DNA of 64,000 bases from Colocasia esculenta (Eukaryota > Streptophyta > Magnoliopsida > Alismatales > Araceae), in NCBI GenBank assembly GCA_014218235.1, contig CM024761.1:89281968-89345967 (forward strand), given 5' to 3'. Numbering within the stretch: the first letter of the stretch is position 1; the number at the start of each line of letters is the position of its first letter. Shown in pieces: positions 32,709 to 45,085 of the stretch. A model generated the notes under the pieces. The model saw nothing but the letters and a program-made list of their open reading frames with translations. It did not search any database and was not told where the DNA came from. A program made the position numbers and the translations under genes.

Positions 32709-34793
32709 TTAATCACCATATTCAAGAATCAAATAGCATAAACCAAGTTCTCTTCTTAAATAAGAAAATCTTTCATTGCACATGGGTTTTGTAAAAATAT
32801 CAGCAACTTGTTTAGAGGTTTCTACAAAATGCAATTCAAATGATTTTTGCTGACTTCATCTCTTAAAAAATGATGCATGATTTCAATATGTTTGGTCCTA
32901 GAGTGTTGGATTGGATTTTTTGCTAGACAAATAGCACTCGTATTATCACACAAAATTGGGACACACCCAAGATCTACTTGTTTAATCCACAACACTTGAG
33001 TGCCACAACTCCCTGCTGAAACATACTCTGCTTCTGCAGTAGAGAGAGCAACTGAATGTTGTTTCTTGGAAGCCCAAGAGACTAAACATCCTCCCAAGAA
33101 TTGGCAATAGCCACTAGTGCTCTTTCTATCTAGTTTGCACCCAGCAAAGTCTACATCTGAATAAGAAACCATATTGAACTCATTGAATGCAAGATACCAC
33201 AATCCGAATTCTTGAGTTCCAGCAAGATATCTAAAAATTCTTTTTGCTGCACTTAAATGAGATTCTTTAGGACAAGATTGATATCTAGCACACATACATA
33301 CAAAGAATTGAATGTCAGGTCTGGATGCCATCAGGTAAAGTAAGGATCCAATCATACCTCTGTATACTTTTGAATCAACTTGTTTCCCTTTCAGATCTGC
33401 ATCTAAACTCACTGTAGTGCTCATGGGAGTTGACATTGATTTTGTGTTCTCCATGTTGTACTTTTTCAGCCACTCTTGAATGTATTTGGACTGATTTATG
33501 AAGATACCTTCTTTTGATTGAACAACCTGCAATCCAAGAAAAAAATTTAGCTCTCCCATTAAACTCATTTCAAATTCATTTGTCATTAACTCTGAAAATT
33601 CTTTACATAAGGATGGCTTTGTTGATCCAAATATAATGTCATCGACATATATTTGAACTAGCAAGATATCCTTATTTTGAATTTTTAAAAAGTGTTTGAT
33701 CAACCTTACCTCTTGAGTACCCTTTACCTGCAAGGAATGAGCTTAGCCGGTCATACCAGGCTCGGGGAGCTTGCTTCAGACCATATAAAGCTTTGCCAAG
33801 TTTATAAACATGGTTGGGAAAGTTAGTGCATTCAAAACCAGGAGGTTGTTCAACAAACACTTCCTCCTTAATTAAACCATTTAAAAATGCACTCTTAACA
33901 TCCATTTGCTGTAATTCAATACTATGTGCACATGCAAAAGCAAGTAAAATTCGGATAGCATCAAGCCTAGCTACAGGAGCAAAGGACTCTTCAAAATCTA
34001 TACCAAATTCCTGATTATAGCCTTTTGCTACTAGCCTAGCTTTATTTTTTATGACATTCCCTTCTTCATTGACCTTATTTCTAAAAACCCATTTAGTTCC
34101 AATGACACTTTGAGATGAGGGCCTTGGAACTAAATGCCACACTTTATTTATTTCAAATTGATTCAATTCCTCATGCACTGCATTTATCCAGCTTTTATCT
34201 TTCATAGCATCATCTATGTTTTTAGGTTCAATTTGAGACACTAAAGCAAGTTGATCAAGTTCAGACACAGTTTTAAAATAAGACCTTGTCCTAGGAGGGT
34301 CAAGGAGATTACCAATTATTGTTTCCTGTGGATGATCCCTGAGCATTCTTACATTCAGTCCATCTTTTCCTCTGAGCTCATTTTCTGGTTCATGAACTTC
34401 ACAGTGATCTGAATTCTTCTTGGTCGCCTCTTCTTTCTTCATCTTTTCTTTAGAATCTTTGCCTTCCAGAAATTCTCCATCTTGTTTTTCCCTACAAGAG
34501 TCAACATTAAATTCGTCAAAAATGATATGAGGTGATTCGTCAACAATTTGATCTTTCACATTGAATACTCTATAAGCTCTTGAATGATCAGAATAGCCTA
34601 GAAATATTCCTAGTTCACTTTTTGCTTCAAATTTGTCCAAGTTATGTTTATTGTTTATTAGAATGAAACATTTTGTTCCAAAAACTCTAAAATGTGCAAC
34701 AGATGGTTTCTTACCTTTCAAATTTTCATAAGGAGTCTTTTTGCAAGAAGGTCTTACCATTGCACGGATTATTATGTAACAAGAAGTATTTAT
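32709..34793 (-). pseudogene. pol: C2 reverse transcriptase and RNase H
   Basis: The frame from the C3 insertion point starts with MVRPSCKKTPYENLKGKKPS, the integrase C-terminal region. It continues through RT (WVFRNKVNEEGNVIKNKARL, QMDVKSAFLNG, YGLKQAPRAWYDR) to a one-base shift near 33700. The second frame (33733-32822) has QIYVDDIIFGS, the RT active site, and RNase H (DFAGCKLDRKSTSG, LSTAEAEYVSAG). A second shift near 32830 leads to the end (VADIFTKPM...) and a TAA at 32711-32709. Apart from these two slips the domain is nearly full length, suggesting a fairly recent loss. Confidence 0.92.
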
Positions 34794-35012
34794 TGTTGGG
34801 TTGAGTGTAATTTCATATCATTTTCCCTCTTATTTTGATGATGACAAATGTGATTTGAATGCAAATTATTTGAAACATGATAAATACATTTCACCTGAAA
34901 TTTATATTCAAAAACATTCTCAAAGCACACTTATCATTTGCACTCATAATAAACATTTTACTAATGATATATGTTTTAATTTTTAGGTACAAACACTTTT
35001 TGCAAAAGAAGT

Positions 35013-35398
35013 GTCGACACACTCCACAATGGTGTCGACACTATAACCAAAATTCAAAGGCAAAAAGATGAACAAATGTTGAGACTGTGTCGACACATAT
35101 CAAAGAGTGTGTCGACACGAGTTGCAGATTCTGGAAATCAGACTACTCAGGTCGACGCACTCTCAGGGCAGGTCGACACTGGAGCCTGTTCCCAGAACAG
35201 CAGTTTTCAGAATTGGGGACAACAGGTCGACACAACACTAGAGCAGGTCGACACTGGATCCTGCTCCCAGAACAGCTGTTTTCAGAACCGGACAGCAGGT
35301 CGACAGAATACCAAAGCAGGTCGACACTGGATCAGTTGCCAGAACAACCTGTTTCAAGATTTGGGCAGTGTGTCGACACCACCACCAGGGCAGGTCGA
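35013..35398 (+). promoter_or_regulatory. Twelve-site GTCGAC array in C3 U3
   Basis: Twelve GTCGAC cores lie in 386 bp: five of the GTGTCGACAC type at the edges and seven of the CAGGTCGAC type inside. The inner sites lie on imperfect 70-75 bp tandem units (caggtcgacactgga...cagaacag...ttttcagaa). The array ends about 120 bp before the TATA box and is kept site for site in the 3' LTR (47973-48365), so it is a likely enhancer region. Confidence 0.8.
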
Positions 35399-35519
35399 CA
35401 CACTACGGAAAGTTTGCAACTTAAATTGGATGTTTGCCACGTGTCAGCCTAGGGCGATGTGGTATCAACCTAGGATCGTGTGCCCTTGTACCTAAAGGGT
35501 ATCTTTGGAATCTTTTGGG

Positions 35520-35526
35520 TATAAAA
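35520..35526 (+). promoter_or_regulatory. TATA box of C3 5' LTR
   Basis: TATAAAA in 'gggtataaaaggccc' is a strong plant TATA box, retained at 48484-48490 in the 3' LTR. The R region would begin about 30 bp downstream. Confidence 0.8.
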
Positions 35527-36506
35527 GGCCCCCAATTGGCCGTCCATCATGAGAAGACCCCATGAACTCTCCAAGCCTCCAGAAAAGTTCCCTTTGGCGG
35601 CAAGAAGAGCTCATCTCCCTCCTCTGCTCTCCTGGTGCCTTCTGAAGACCAATTCTCATCAATTCGATTGAGAGAATTAGAGTTTGATCTCTGAAGAAGC
35701 AATTGAAGCGCCTCAAGGAAGCAGATCAAGTAGGAGCATCTGTTGGAGAAGACTTCAAGGAAGATCCCCAACTTCAATAGTGCAGAGCATCGGCTGGGAC
35801 TTCAAGGATTCAAGCCTCTTCCCAATCTGAGCTTCTACAAGGGAGTACACTAAAGAACAAAGCCTTTTAACACTATTCTCAATGTACTTTTTGTTCTTCT
35901 GAGACTTCTTGAGATTGTGCAAGTGCTTCTGCATAACTCTCATGAATGTTCTCATGTCTGACATGATCTGTTGCTAGAAGATCCATGTCGTGTGTTGGTG
36001 TCTAGCATTGTTATTTATGAGCCGTCGTGCTCAGTTTGAGTTGTCTAACTCAAGTGTTTGTTGAGCAGTCTTGCTCAGGGATCTAGAGTAGTCTTGCTCT
36101 AGAGGTGTGTGAGTTATAAACTCAAGTGTTGGAGTTGTCTGGCTCCAGTGGGTGTGTAACCCAGGTTGTTTAGTGAATCCTCACTGGGTGTGAGGGGTGG
36201 ATGTAGGAATCACATGGGTGATTTTCGAACCACCTAAAAATCTCTGTGCACTTGTCTATTTGTGGTTTGATTTTATTATCCGTTAGATGCTTGCATAGGA
36301 TCGATCAAGATTCACTTAATCAACTGGTTTTTACATCTATTTTATCAACTCACTTAACATTTCATCAGATTTGTGTTTTTCACTGATTAAAATTGCCTCT
36401 GATTCTAAAAGTGTTTTAAATTGCTTAAGCTTCCGCAGAAAGTGGCATAGATCTATTCATCCCCCCCTTCTAGATCTTATCCACACCTTTTCCTCGATCC
36501 TTCAAT

Positions 36507-36518
36507 TGGTATCAGAGC
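36507..36518 (+). promoter_or_regulatory. C3 primer-binding site (tRNA-iMet)
   Basis: TGGTATCAGAGC, an exact match to the plant initiator tRNA-Met primer site, starts 3 bp after the LTR end. Confidence 0.93.
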
Positions 36519-36621
36519 AGGTTTATACTTGATCTGATTTGATTTGAGCAGTTTTTGAGTATTGTGTGTCTGATTGCTTGCTTGTTTGTTGAATATTCTT
36601 CTGAGCTTTCTTGTTAAGTCA

Positions 36622-37697
36622 ATGGATTCCAAAGGTTTCATAGCTGAAGGGCATTCCATAATAGGCCACCATTCTTTAATGGAACGGACTATTCATACTG
36701 GAAAAATAGAATGCAAGTCTTTCTAAGAGCCCAGAACTATGAAATTTGGAAAGTGGTTGAGGTTGGTCCCTATGAAAACCAGGGTGAGGAAGAAACCTGG
36801 ACTTGGGAACAAATAAGAAAAGCCACATTGAATTATAGTGCCATGAACATGATTCAATGTGCTGTTCATCCCAAAGATTATTCGAGAATCTCAATGTGCA
36901 AATCCGCCAAAGAGATGTGGGATAACTCGAATTACTTTATGAGGGAACATCACAAGTAAAGGAAACTAAGGCAAATATTCTTGTTTCAGAATATGAATTG
37001 TTTATGATGAAGTCTAATGAAACAATTTCTGAAATGTTTGCCAGGTTCATGGTCATTGTCAATGGACTCAAGGCCTTAGGTAAGGACTATACAGATGCAG
37101 ACTTGGTAAGGAAAATCTTACGTTCACTCTCTTCTATTTGGCACACAAAGGCCACTGTCATTGAAGATTCTAAAGATTTGTCCAAAATGTCTTTGGATGA
37201 ATTGATAGATCTTTAATGACATATGAAATCATTTGAAAAGAAATGAAGAACATATAATTAAGACCAAGCCAATGGCACTTAAGGCCTCTTCAAGTAACAA
37301 AGACAAAAGTCAAGAAAAGACAAGTTCTGAGGAGTCTGAGTCAAATGAGGATGAAATTGCCCTCATGACCAGGCAATTCAAAAAATTCTTGAAATATAGA
37401 AAAGGAAAAATGTCTGGGAAAAAGAAGTTTTCCACAGGTAAAAGAAACACTTCCTCCTCTAATTTCAACAAGAATCAAAAAGCTGACGAAACTGTCGTTT
37501 GTTACAGGTGTAACAAGCCAGGACACATGAAGGGAGAGTGTCCTGAGAACAAGAAAGAAAGCACAAGAATTTCAGAAGTTCAAGAAGCCAAGGCCATGGT
37601 AGCCACTTGGTCTGACGAAGATTCAAGTGAGAAGAAGAAGACAAGAAATCCTCAAGCTCTGAGAGTGAGGAAATCTTCTTCATGGCCACAATTCTGA
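36622..37697 (+). pseudogene. gag: C3 gag, broken
   Basis: A start at 36622 (MDSKGFIAEGHS) corresponds to the start of the C2 and C4 gag genes. A frameshift near 36660 moves the core to 36711-36959 (MQVFLRAQNYEIWKVVEVG), and another near 36925 to 36998-37216 (ETISEMFARFMVIVNGLKALG). The nucleocapsid part (37233-37697) has an acidic Ser/Glu linker and one CCHC knuckle, CYRCNKPGHMKGEC (about 37500-37541). The gene is shortened at its end relative to C2 and C4. Confidence 0.88.
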
Positions 37698-40206
37698 AGA
37701 AAAGGTAAATACCTCCTTTGAAGATTTTACTGTTGAAGATTGGCAGATGTGTATGCAGAATTAGTTGAAAAATATTCTGAAATGAGAAAAGAAAACAAAC
37801 ACATCAAAAGAAAATTGAAAATCTTTATAATAGCCAATCTTCAAACAACAGACTTGTGAACTAGAAAATGAGATAACAGAATTAAATGAAGAAAGAAATC
37901 TCATGAATCTAATTGATGATCTGAAGCTTGCCTCTCAAAAGGCCATCCTAGAATTTAAAGACTTATCTGAAAAGCTGGAAATTGAAAACACGAAAAACAG
38001 CAAAATTGAAGAAATTAATACTCTTCAAAACCAGCTAAAAGAAAGGGATGAAGTTATCCAAACTTCACATAAGGTAAAGATAACTTGGAGGCATTGCTAG
38101 GAACAATATGACAACAACTTCTCATGGATTAGGATTCAACAAAAAGAAACCAAACAAAGACAAATCTGGTGAGAAAAGGGCAAAGCACCATTAATTAAAT
38201 TTGTCAAAGGTCCTAATCTTGAGAACACAGAAATCAAGCAAACATCAGACAAAACATCAAACAAACACAAAACAAATTAAAACTCAAAAACAAAGAAGAC
38301 AACCAGGTCGACACAGTCTCCTGACAGGTCGACCTGCTCAACATCAAAAGCTTCAAACACTCATCAAAAATTCAAATAAAAATTTGAAAAACAAGAAAAA
38401 GTCAAAAGAAATCAGTTTTAAAGAACCTTGGACCTCCAAGAAAGCATTTCAAGATGATTGGATCAATCCTTGGAGCCAATGGTATGACAACCCTTGTTGT
38501 ATCATCCTTATCCTCTCTCATCCAAACCTTTGGATGTACCAACAAAACCATGGTTTCCACCTCCTCATCTGAACTCCTATACTCAAATGAAAAACTCCCC
38601 TCCCACTAAAAACAAATGTTGGTGATTTCATTCCTAAGAAAAAGAACAAACAGAAAAAGACTGAAACCCCATTTAACAAACAAAATAAAAAACAAGTCAA
38701 TTTGGGTGAGAAAAGATTTACTAACAATTTCAAAGATTCTGATGTTCCCAACTCTGTTTGGGTACCAAAATCTTCTCTCCACTGATCTTGTTGCAGGAAG
38801 GTCGTGCACCCCACACCAATGTGGGTGTTTCTAGACAGTGGTGTTTCACGACACATGACGGGAGACAGAGCCAAATTCTCATTCCTGCTTGAAAGGAGGA
38901 GGGTCAGTGACTTTTGGAGGTAAAAATAAAGGAAAGATCAAGGATCTGGTAAGGTTGGTCATACTTCCTCAAACTCTGTAGATAATGTTTTACTAGTTGA
39001 TGGTCTTGATTATAATTGCTCAGTATCAGCCAACTATGTGACAAAGGTCACAAAGTTGTGTTTGAATCTGATTTCTGTAAGATAATTGACTCATCAACTG
39101 ATAAAATCAAATTCTTTTGAAAAAGGAAAACAATGTCTACATGATCAACCTAAATAAAAACTTTTCTGAAAATCTTTGCTTTGTTGCAATAATATGAAAT
39201 TGCATGGACTTGGCACAAAAGACTTGGCCATGCAAGTTTCAGAACAATGAATAAGCTGTTAAGATTGAATTTGGTTAAGGGGCTTCCTAAATCCTTCTCT
39301 AATGTTGAAAATCAAGTCTGTGGGATCTGTTCTAAAGGAAAACAAACAAGAAATCTTTAAAAACTTCAATGAGGTACTCACATCTAGGCCACTAGAATTA
39401 CTTCACATGACCTTTTTCCTACAAGAATTCTAAGTCTAAGTGGCAAAAGATATGGGTTTGTAATCATTGATGATTTTACTAGATTTACTTGGGTTATTTT
39501 TCTGTCCCACAAAAGTGATACTTGTCTTGAATTCAGGAACTTCTGTACCACTGTCTTAACAACTTATCCATATAAAATCAAAAATATTTTGACTGATCAT
39601 GGGGGTGAATTTGAGAACACATCTTTTTTCTGATTTTGTGCTGAATTCAATTGACCACAAGGTTTCTTCACCAAGAACTCCAGAACAAAATGGAGTTGTG
39701 GAAAGAAAAACAGAACTCTTGTGGAAATGGCTAGAACCATGCTACTTGAGAGTACTAATTGCCCAAATCCTTCTGGGCTGAAGCTGTGAACACAGCCAAT
39801 CACATACTCAATAGAGCAGTGGTCAGACCAAAAATCAAGAAAACCCCCTATGAATTATTGAAAAACAAAAAGCCAACTGTTTCCTATATTAAAATCTTGG
39901 TGCAAATGTTATGTACACAACAACAACAAGAAAACCTTGACAAATTTGATGCTAAAAGTCAGGAAGCTATCTTCCTTGGCTATTCTGAGGTGTCAAGGCT
40001 TTCAAATTGTACATTCTTAAAACCAAAACTGTTGAAGAATCACCACATGTTATCTTTGATGAAAATTCTTTTTCAACTAACAATTCTAAATCTTGCAGGG
40101 AAAGACAAGACACTGAAGAGGATGAATTCATTGTGGACTCTTCACCAACTGTTGAGGATTGAAAACATGTGAAAAGAACCTGGACACACCATCTCCAAGT
40201 GGCTCA
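37698..40206 (+). pseudogene. pol: C3 gag tail, protease and integrase, heavily broken
   Basis: The first kilobase is the Sirevirus gag-protease linker: a coiled-coil piece (37903-38100) and a Lys/Asn-rich stretch with two GTCGAC sites (about 38309 and 38327). Protease is marked by FLDSGVSRHMTGD (about 38829), with D-S-G kept. The integrase zinc region reads WHKRLGHASFRTMNK (near 39212). The core is in several frames: YGFVIIDDFTRFTW near 39450, LTDHGGEFENTSF at 39590, SPRTPEQNGVVERK at 39668. The frame changes at least six times. It stops at 40206-40211, where S2 enters. Confidence 0.85.
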
Positions 40207-40417
40207 GGTAATGTTGAACCACTCTATGGCTTCCTTGTATTTTGGTGATAACAAAACTTATGATGATAACATAATGAATATTTTTGTTTCATCTGTTGTC
40301 GCATCAATCTCATAGCAAGCTAGTCTTTCATTGATGCAATATTAGCGCACTAAATGATAAAATCGATGTTTAATCAATATACATCGATTTCTGTTTAAAG
40401 TGCCAAGTATCAAGCGC

Positions 40418-40800
40418 CGCAACGATTTGCTAAGAAGTCGATGCCATAACGATTTGATAAGTGGCCGTAACGATTTCTTCTTTGAGCGTATTGATTTGAT
40501 AAGAAGTCGTTCCCATAACGATTCCTTAAGTGACCGAAACGATTTGTTAAGAAGTCGATGCCATAACGATTTCATAAGTGTTCGTAACGATTTCTTCTGT
40601 AAAGCGCAAGAAGTCGATGCCATAACGATTTCATAAGTATTCGCAACGATTTCTTTAGAAGCCATAACGTTTTGTCAGAAGTCGATGCCATAACGATTTC
40701 TTCTTTGAGCGCAGTGATTTGGTAAGAAATCGTTCCCATAACGATTTGTTAAAAATCGTTCCCATAACGATTTCATAAGTCATGCTCATAACGATTTCTT
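40418..40800 (+). repeat. AACGATTT repeat field in S2 U3
   Basis: Roughly fifteen copies of (A)ACGATTT, mostly within 'cataacgatttnntaag' and separated by 'aagtcgatgc' or 'aagtcgttcc', form an irregular array with spacings mostly near 17-38 bp. It lies about 310-690 bp upstream of the S2 TATA box, the position the GTCGAC array holds in C3. Confidence 0.85.
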
Positions 40801-41440
40801 CATGAATTCTCAGATTGCCTTTATATTCAAATATGCTTGGCGCTTAATAAAAAGTCAAATATCTTCTGACAAAAAGCTGCATGCATATTTCAGAATCTTG
40901 TCAAAAGATATGACCTACTATTTTCAGTATGTTAGCAGAAGCACAGTACCATGCATCGTTTATCATAAACACTCTTTTATGCTAACACTCTCTTCTATGC
41001 TCACAGACATCGAAGACCATCGGAGTCTGACTAAGACAAATGAAGAGGAGATGAGCAACGGCTAGAACTCCAACGATCTCTTCAACGGATCTATTCTAAA
41101 GCTGCTCAATATAAAAGATGGAGCATTGCTGAAGAACATAAGAGCCTTTTCTTGAATATCTTTGAAGGAGTGTACATCTGTGAGAAGCACCTTCACGCCA
41201 CATACACTCAAGGAAGAGAGAAAGAGCCTGAGCCAGAAGAAGCATTCAAAGCATTTCAAGCTCTCAAGCTTCCAAGCTTTCAAGCATTCGAGCCTTCTTT
41301 TCTCTCTTCTGTTTCTCTCCGAGCTTATTGTATATCTGGGGAGAGTTTGGGACTGTGAGCTTTACATGAGTGTTCATCTTGTAAGGTCTCTCAGTCTGAT
41401 CTTTCTAAGAAGATCTGTGTCCAGCTGTAGGACTGTATAC

Positions 41441-41606
41441 AGTTGTTAACCCAGCTAGGGTTGGTGTCTAGCAGAACCTAACTGGGGTTTGTACCAGTTG
41501 TTAACCCAGCTAGGGGTTGGTGTCTAGCAGAACTAACTGGGGTTTGTACCAGTTGTCAACCCAGCTAGGGGTTTGTGTCTAGCAGAACCGCACTGGGGTT
41601 TGTTCC
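41441..41606 (+). repeat. 55-bp tandem repeat in S2
   Basis: Three copies of a 55-bp unit beginning AGTTGTTAACCCAGCTAGG and ending ACTGGGGTTTGTACC, downstream of the TATA box and so in R or U5. Copies differ by single-base changes and small indels. Confidence 0.9.
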
Positions 41607-41978
41607 AGGAGGTGGCTTCTTTACCTGTAAGAGAAGTGGGCTGCCTTCTTGCCCGGAAAGAGAAGAAGACCTGGTGGGGGATCCAGGGTGTTGTAAGGTC
41701 CATAAGGGGGACTGTACCCTTGGTTAGTGAAATCCCAAGAGTTTGCTTGGGGACTGGACGTAGGACTTCCATGTGGGAAGGGCCGAACCAGGATAAATCT
41801 CCTGTGTCCTTGTGTGATTGTTTATTTGCTTCCGCACTGCACTCTCTATCACACTGAACTAACCAAGCTCTCAAGTGTTATTTTTCTGTGTTTAAGATTC
41901 TATTTCAGATTTCAGAAAAACCTATTCACCCCCCCCCCTAGGTTTGCTTGCTGCCGTACCAAAAGGGCCAACAGGTAA

Positions 41979-43674
41979 CATTGTCCCAGAAGTGGGTACT
42001 TCTGAACAGGTAATTTCCGAACATAGGTTTTTAAAGATCACCCATTAGATAATGTGGTTGGCAACTTGCATGATAGAGTTAGGACTAGATCATCTTTCTT
42101 GCATGATATTGAAGAAGACCCACTAGCTCTAATTTCCCAAATGAACCAAAGTCAATTGATGAAGCCTTATCAAATTCTGATTGGATTAATGCCATGCATG
42201 ATGAACTTCATCAATTTGAAAGAAATCAAGTATGAGAATTAGTACCTAGACCTAGTGACCAATAGTCATTGGCACTAGATGGGTTTTCAGAAACAAATTG
42301 AATGAATCTGGTCAGGTAATTAGAAATAAAGCTAGGCTAGTTGCAAAGGGGTACAATCAAGAGTTTGGAATTGATTTTGAAGAATCATATGCCCCTGTAG
42401 CTAGACTAGAAGCAGTTAGAATTTTCCTTGCTTTTGCATCCTCCATGAATTTCAAAGTTTATCAAATGGATGTCAAAAGTGCATTTTTAAATGACTATAT
42501 TAAGGAAAATGTTTTTGTTGAACAACCTCTTGGATTCGAAAATGAAAAATATCCTAACCATGTTTTCAAGCTCAATAAGGCTCTCTATGGTCTTAAGCAA
42601 GCTCCAAGAGCTTGGTATGACCGTTTGAGTACCTTTTTGCTTGAGAAAGGATACTCCAAAGGAACTGTTGATCAAACCTTGTTCACAAAAATAGTAAAAA
42701 ATCAAATACTTGTGGTCCAAATTTATGTTGATGACATAATTTTTGGCTCCACCAATAAAGGCCTATGCACTGAATTTTCAAATCAAATGAAGAATGAATT
42801 TGAAATGAGTTTAATGGGAGATTTAACATTCTTCTTGGGATTGTAGGTGAACCAAACATCTGAAGGGATCTTCATCAGTCAAGCCAAGTATGTCAAGGAA
42901 CTTCTCAAAAGGTTTGACTTTCAGACCCTCAAGCATTCAAGCACACCTATTGCCATAAATGCTAAGCTAGAAGAAGACTCAAATGGTAAGTCAGTAGACC
43001 AAAAGACCTACAGAGGTATGATTGGTTCTCTACTTTATCTTACAACTTCTAGACCTGATATTCAATTTAGTGTGTGTTTGTGTGCTAGATTTCAGTCTAA
43101 TCCTAAAGAAAGTCACATGTTAGCTGTTAAAAGAATTTTCAAATATCTTGTTGGAACATGTGATTTAGGAATTTGGTATCCTGCTAATTGCAAGCTAGAT
43201 TTGATTGCCTATTGTGATGCTGACTATGCTGGGTGTAAATTAGATAGAAAAAGCACAAGTGGCTTGTGTTTATTCCTAGGTGGGTGCCTTATTTCTTGGG
43301 CTTCCAAGAAGCAACATTCAGTTGCTCTGTCAACTGCAGAGGCTGAGTATGTTGCTGCTGGTAGGTGTGGAACCCAAATTCTTTGGGTGAAACATCAACT
43401 TCTCGATTACAACCAAGATCTAGGTTGTGTACCCATTCTTTGTGATAATACAAGTGTAATAAATCTGTCTAAAAACCCCATTCAGCATTCTAGAACCAAG
43501 CATATTGAAATTAGGCATCATTTCTTGAGAGATGAGGTTGCAAAGAAGTCCTTTGAACTCCATTTCATTGAAACTGAAAAACAAGTTGCAGACATTTTCA
43601 CCAAACCCCTTCCTGAAAATAAGTTTTCATCCTTGAGGAGAGAACTTGGTCTTTGTAAATGTCCACATTCATGA
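41979..43674 (+). pseudogene. pol: C3 reverse transcriptase and RNase H
   Basis: The first 300 bp after S2 are scrambled by stops. From 42298 the frame is clean: NKARLVAKGYNQEFG, YQMDVKSAFLND, YGLKQAPRAWYDRLS, then QIYVDDIIFGS with the active-site aspartates (about 42718-42750). One TAG at 42844-42846 interrupts it. The same frame goes on to RNase H (DADYAGCKLDRKSTSG, LSTAEAEYVAAG) and ends ELGLCKCPHS at 43674. It is thus nearly complete, with a single nonsense codon in 1.4 kb. Confidence 0.93.
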
Positions 43675-45085
43675 TCTCTCTTTAGGTTTGGGTTGAGTGT
43701 TATGCATTGTCTAAGGGGGAGTTCTTTTCATATCATAACCCTTTGCTTCCTTCAGTCATACTGTCCATATCTCTCTCAACTCCACTTCCATTTCCCTTTG
43801 GACAATAAATTCTTCAACTCTTATTGTGTTGAAATTTCTTGGTATATCAAATGGTGACTTGGAGAAGGACAGGTCATGCTTGTCTGGACACTTTCACTAT
43901 GCGAGAGTATATGTCTCCGCCAAGTACTAAAAATGAATATGCAATTGTTGAGGGGGAGCTTTTATTGTTTAAAGAGAATCTTTATTGATTTCATAATCTT
44001 GCATATCTTTATTTTGATAGAAAATGATTGAAATCATCATCTCAGGGGAGCTAGAAAATTCACAAGTCATGACTTTTGCAAAATTCATAACTTTTCTTGC
44101 ATTTCATCAATTTCCTGAATGATGTCATCATTCAGATGTCTAGAGTCTCCAAATGATCCTTTGAGTGATCTATCATATTTTGTTTATCAACTGTCAACTA
44201 TATTTTTCAACCCACAGAAACTCAGAAATCTTCCAAGATTGAAAACAAATTGTGTCTTGAAATTAAAACATCTCTTTGTTTGCAACTGATGTTGGATAAA
44301 ATTGATTTCTATCTTACAAAACTCTTAAAATTTTGAAAATTCAACAGAGCAATGACATTTGAGCTGAGAAACTGCACACCTTCACAATGAATGAAGTGCC
44401 ATGCATGTCATGAGGCACTAATGTTATCTCTGTTCAAAGGGGATAAAAATTCAAAAATGAATTCAAAATACAGCAAAAATGTGCTATACTTCTTCATGAT
44501 AACTGAGTAACTGGAAATATTGGCGTCTACAAAACGTATATTTTCATGTCAAAAGGTCATCATTTACCCATTTGAGACTTAATAATGAATAAATCTTAAG
44601 TATCTAGAGACTATGGTGTGTAAAAAACACTAGTACTTGAGTGAAAAAGATTTATATCATTTGATAGTCTGTTAAAAAGACAAAAATATGTGTTGATGGA
44701 ATTTTGTTTAGAAAAGAATCATTTTCATTCATCATCAAGTTGTTCTTTAAGATTATGTTTTATTTTCAAACCAATTGTATTTAGTCTAGAGGATATCTTT
44801 ATTTCTTTAACGTTGAGAAATATGGTAGATGATAGTTGATTGTTAGATATAATATATCCCTCAAATCATCATTTAATTGACTCAAGTGTTTGAATGCTCA
44901 TATCCTATTGGAAATTGTTTAAAACTTGAATTGTGGTGAATTTTTTTGCAAAATATAACAAATGAATTTTTAAGTCTCTTAAACATCCTTGAAATGACTA
45001 TTTCTCTCATTAGTTATCTTTTTAAGAAATCCCAAAATTCTCAAAAATTCTCACACAAAAATTCAATTTTTTCTTTAAAGGCCAG
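43675..45085 (+). other. C3 non-coding region between pol and extra gene
   Basis: AT-rich DNA with no credible gene. It holds purine tracts (aagggggag at 43713, agggggag at 43951, aggggag near 44044) and the conserved 90-bp block. Repeated purine tracts before the true PPT are a published trait of Sireviruses. Confidence 0.6.
43838..43927 (+). other. Conserved 90-bp non-coding block, C3 copy
   Basis: Begins CTTGGTATATCAAATGGTGA and ends GCCAAGTAC. Counterpart of C2 32240-32329 without gaps. It lies about 165 bp past the pol stop codon and about 25 bp before a purine tract. Confidence 0.85.

Larger units (their letters stand above)
34794..36504 (+). repeat. C3 5' LTR
   Basis: 1711 bp, begins TGTTGGGTTGAG, ends GATCCTTCA. 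It carries the TTTTGATGATG motif near its start (about 34833), a dense GTCGAC array in U3, a TATA box and the C-run plus tandem 'gtcttgctc' units in R/U5 (36060-36110). The 3' copy is 47753-49469. Confidence 0.95.
40212..41973 (+). mobile_element. S2: solo LTR of the C1 family
   Basis: 1762 bp from TGTTGAACC to GGGCCAACA, with the TSD GGTAA at 40207-40211 and 41974-41978, and no internal region. Its right third is homologous to the partial C1 LTR at 1-462. It has a TATA box (TATAAAA, 41110-41116), a 55-bp tandem repeat and the usual C-run (about 41930-41938). As the innermost insertion it is the youngest event of the nest, although its family is also the outermost. Confidence 0.93.

Noticed and set aside
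36507..36518. tRNA genes at TGGTATCAGAGC sites
   Set aside because: Only the 12-18 nt primer complement is present, directly inside LTRs; no cloverleaf follows.
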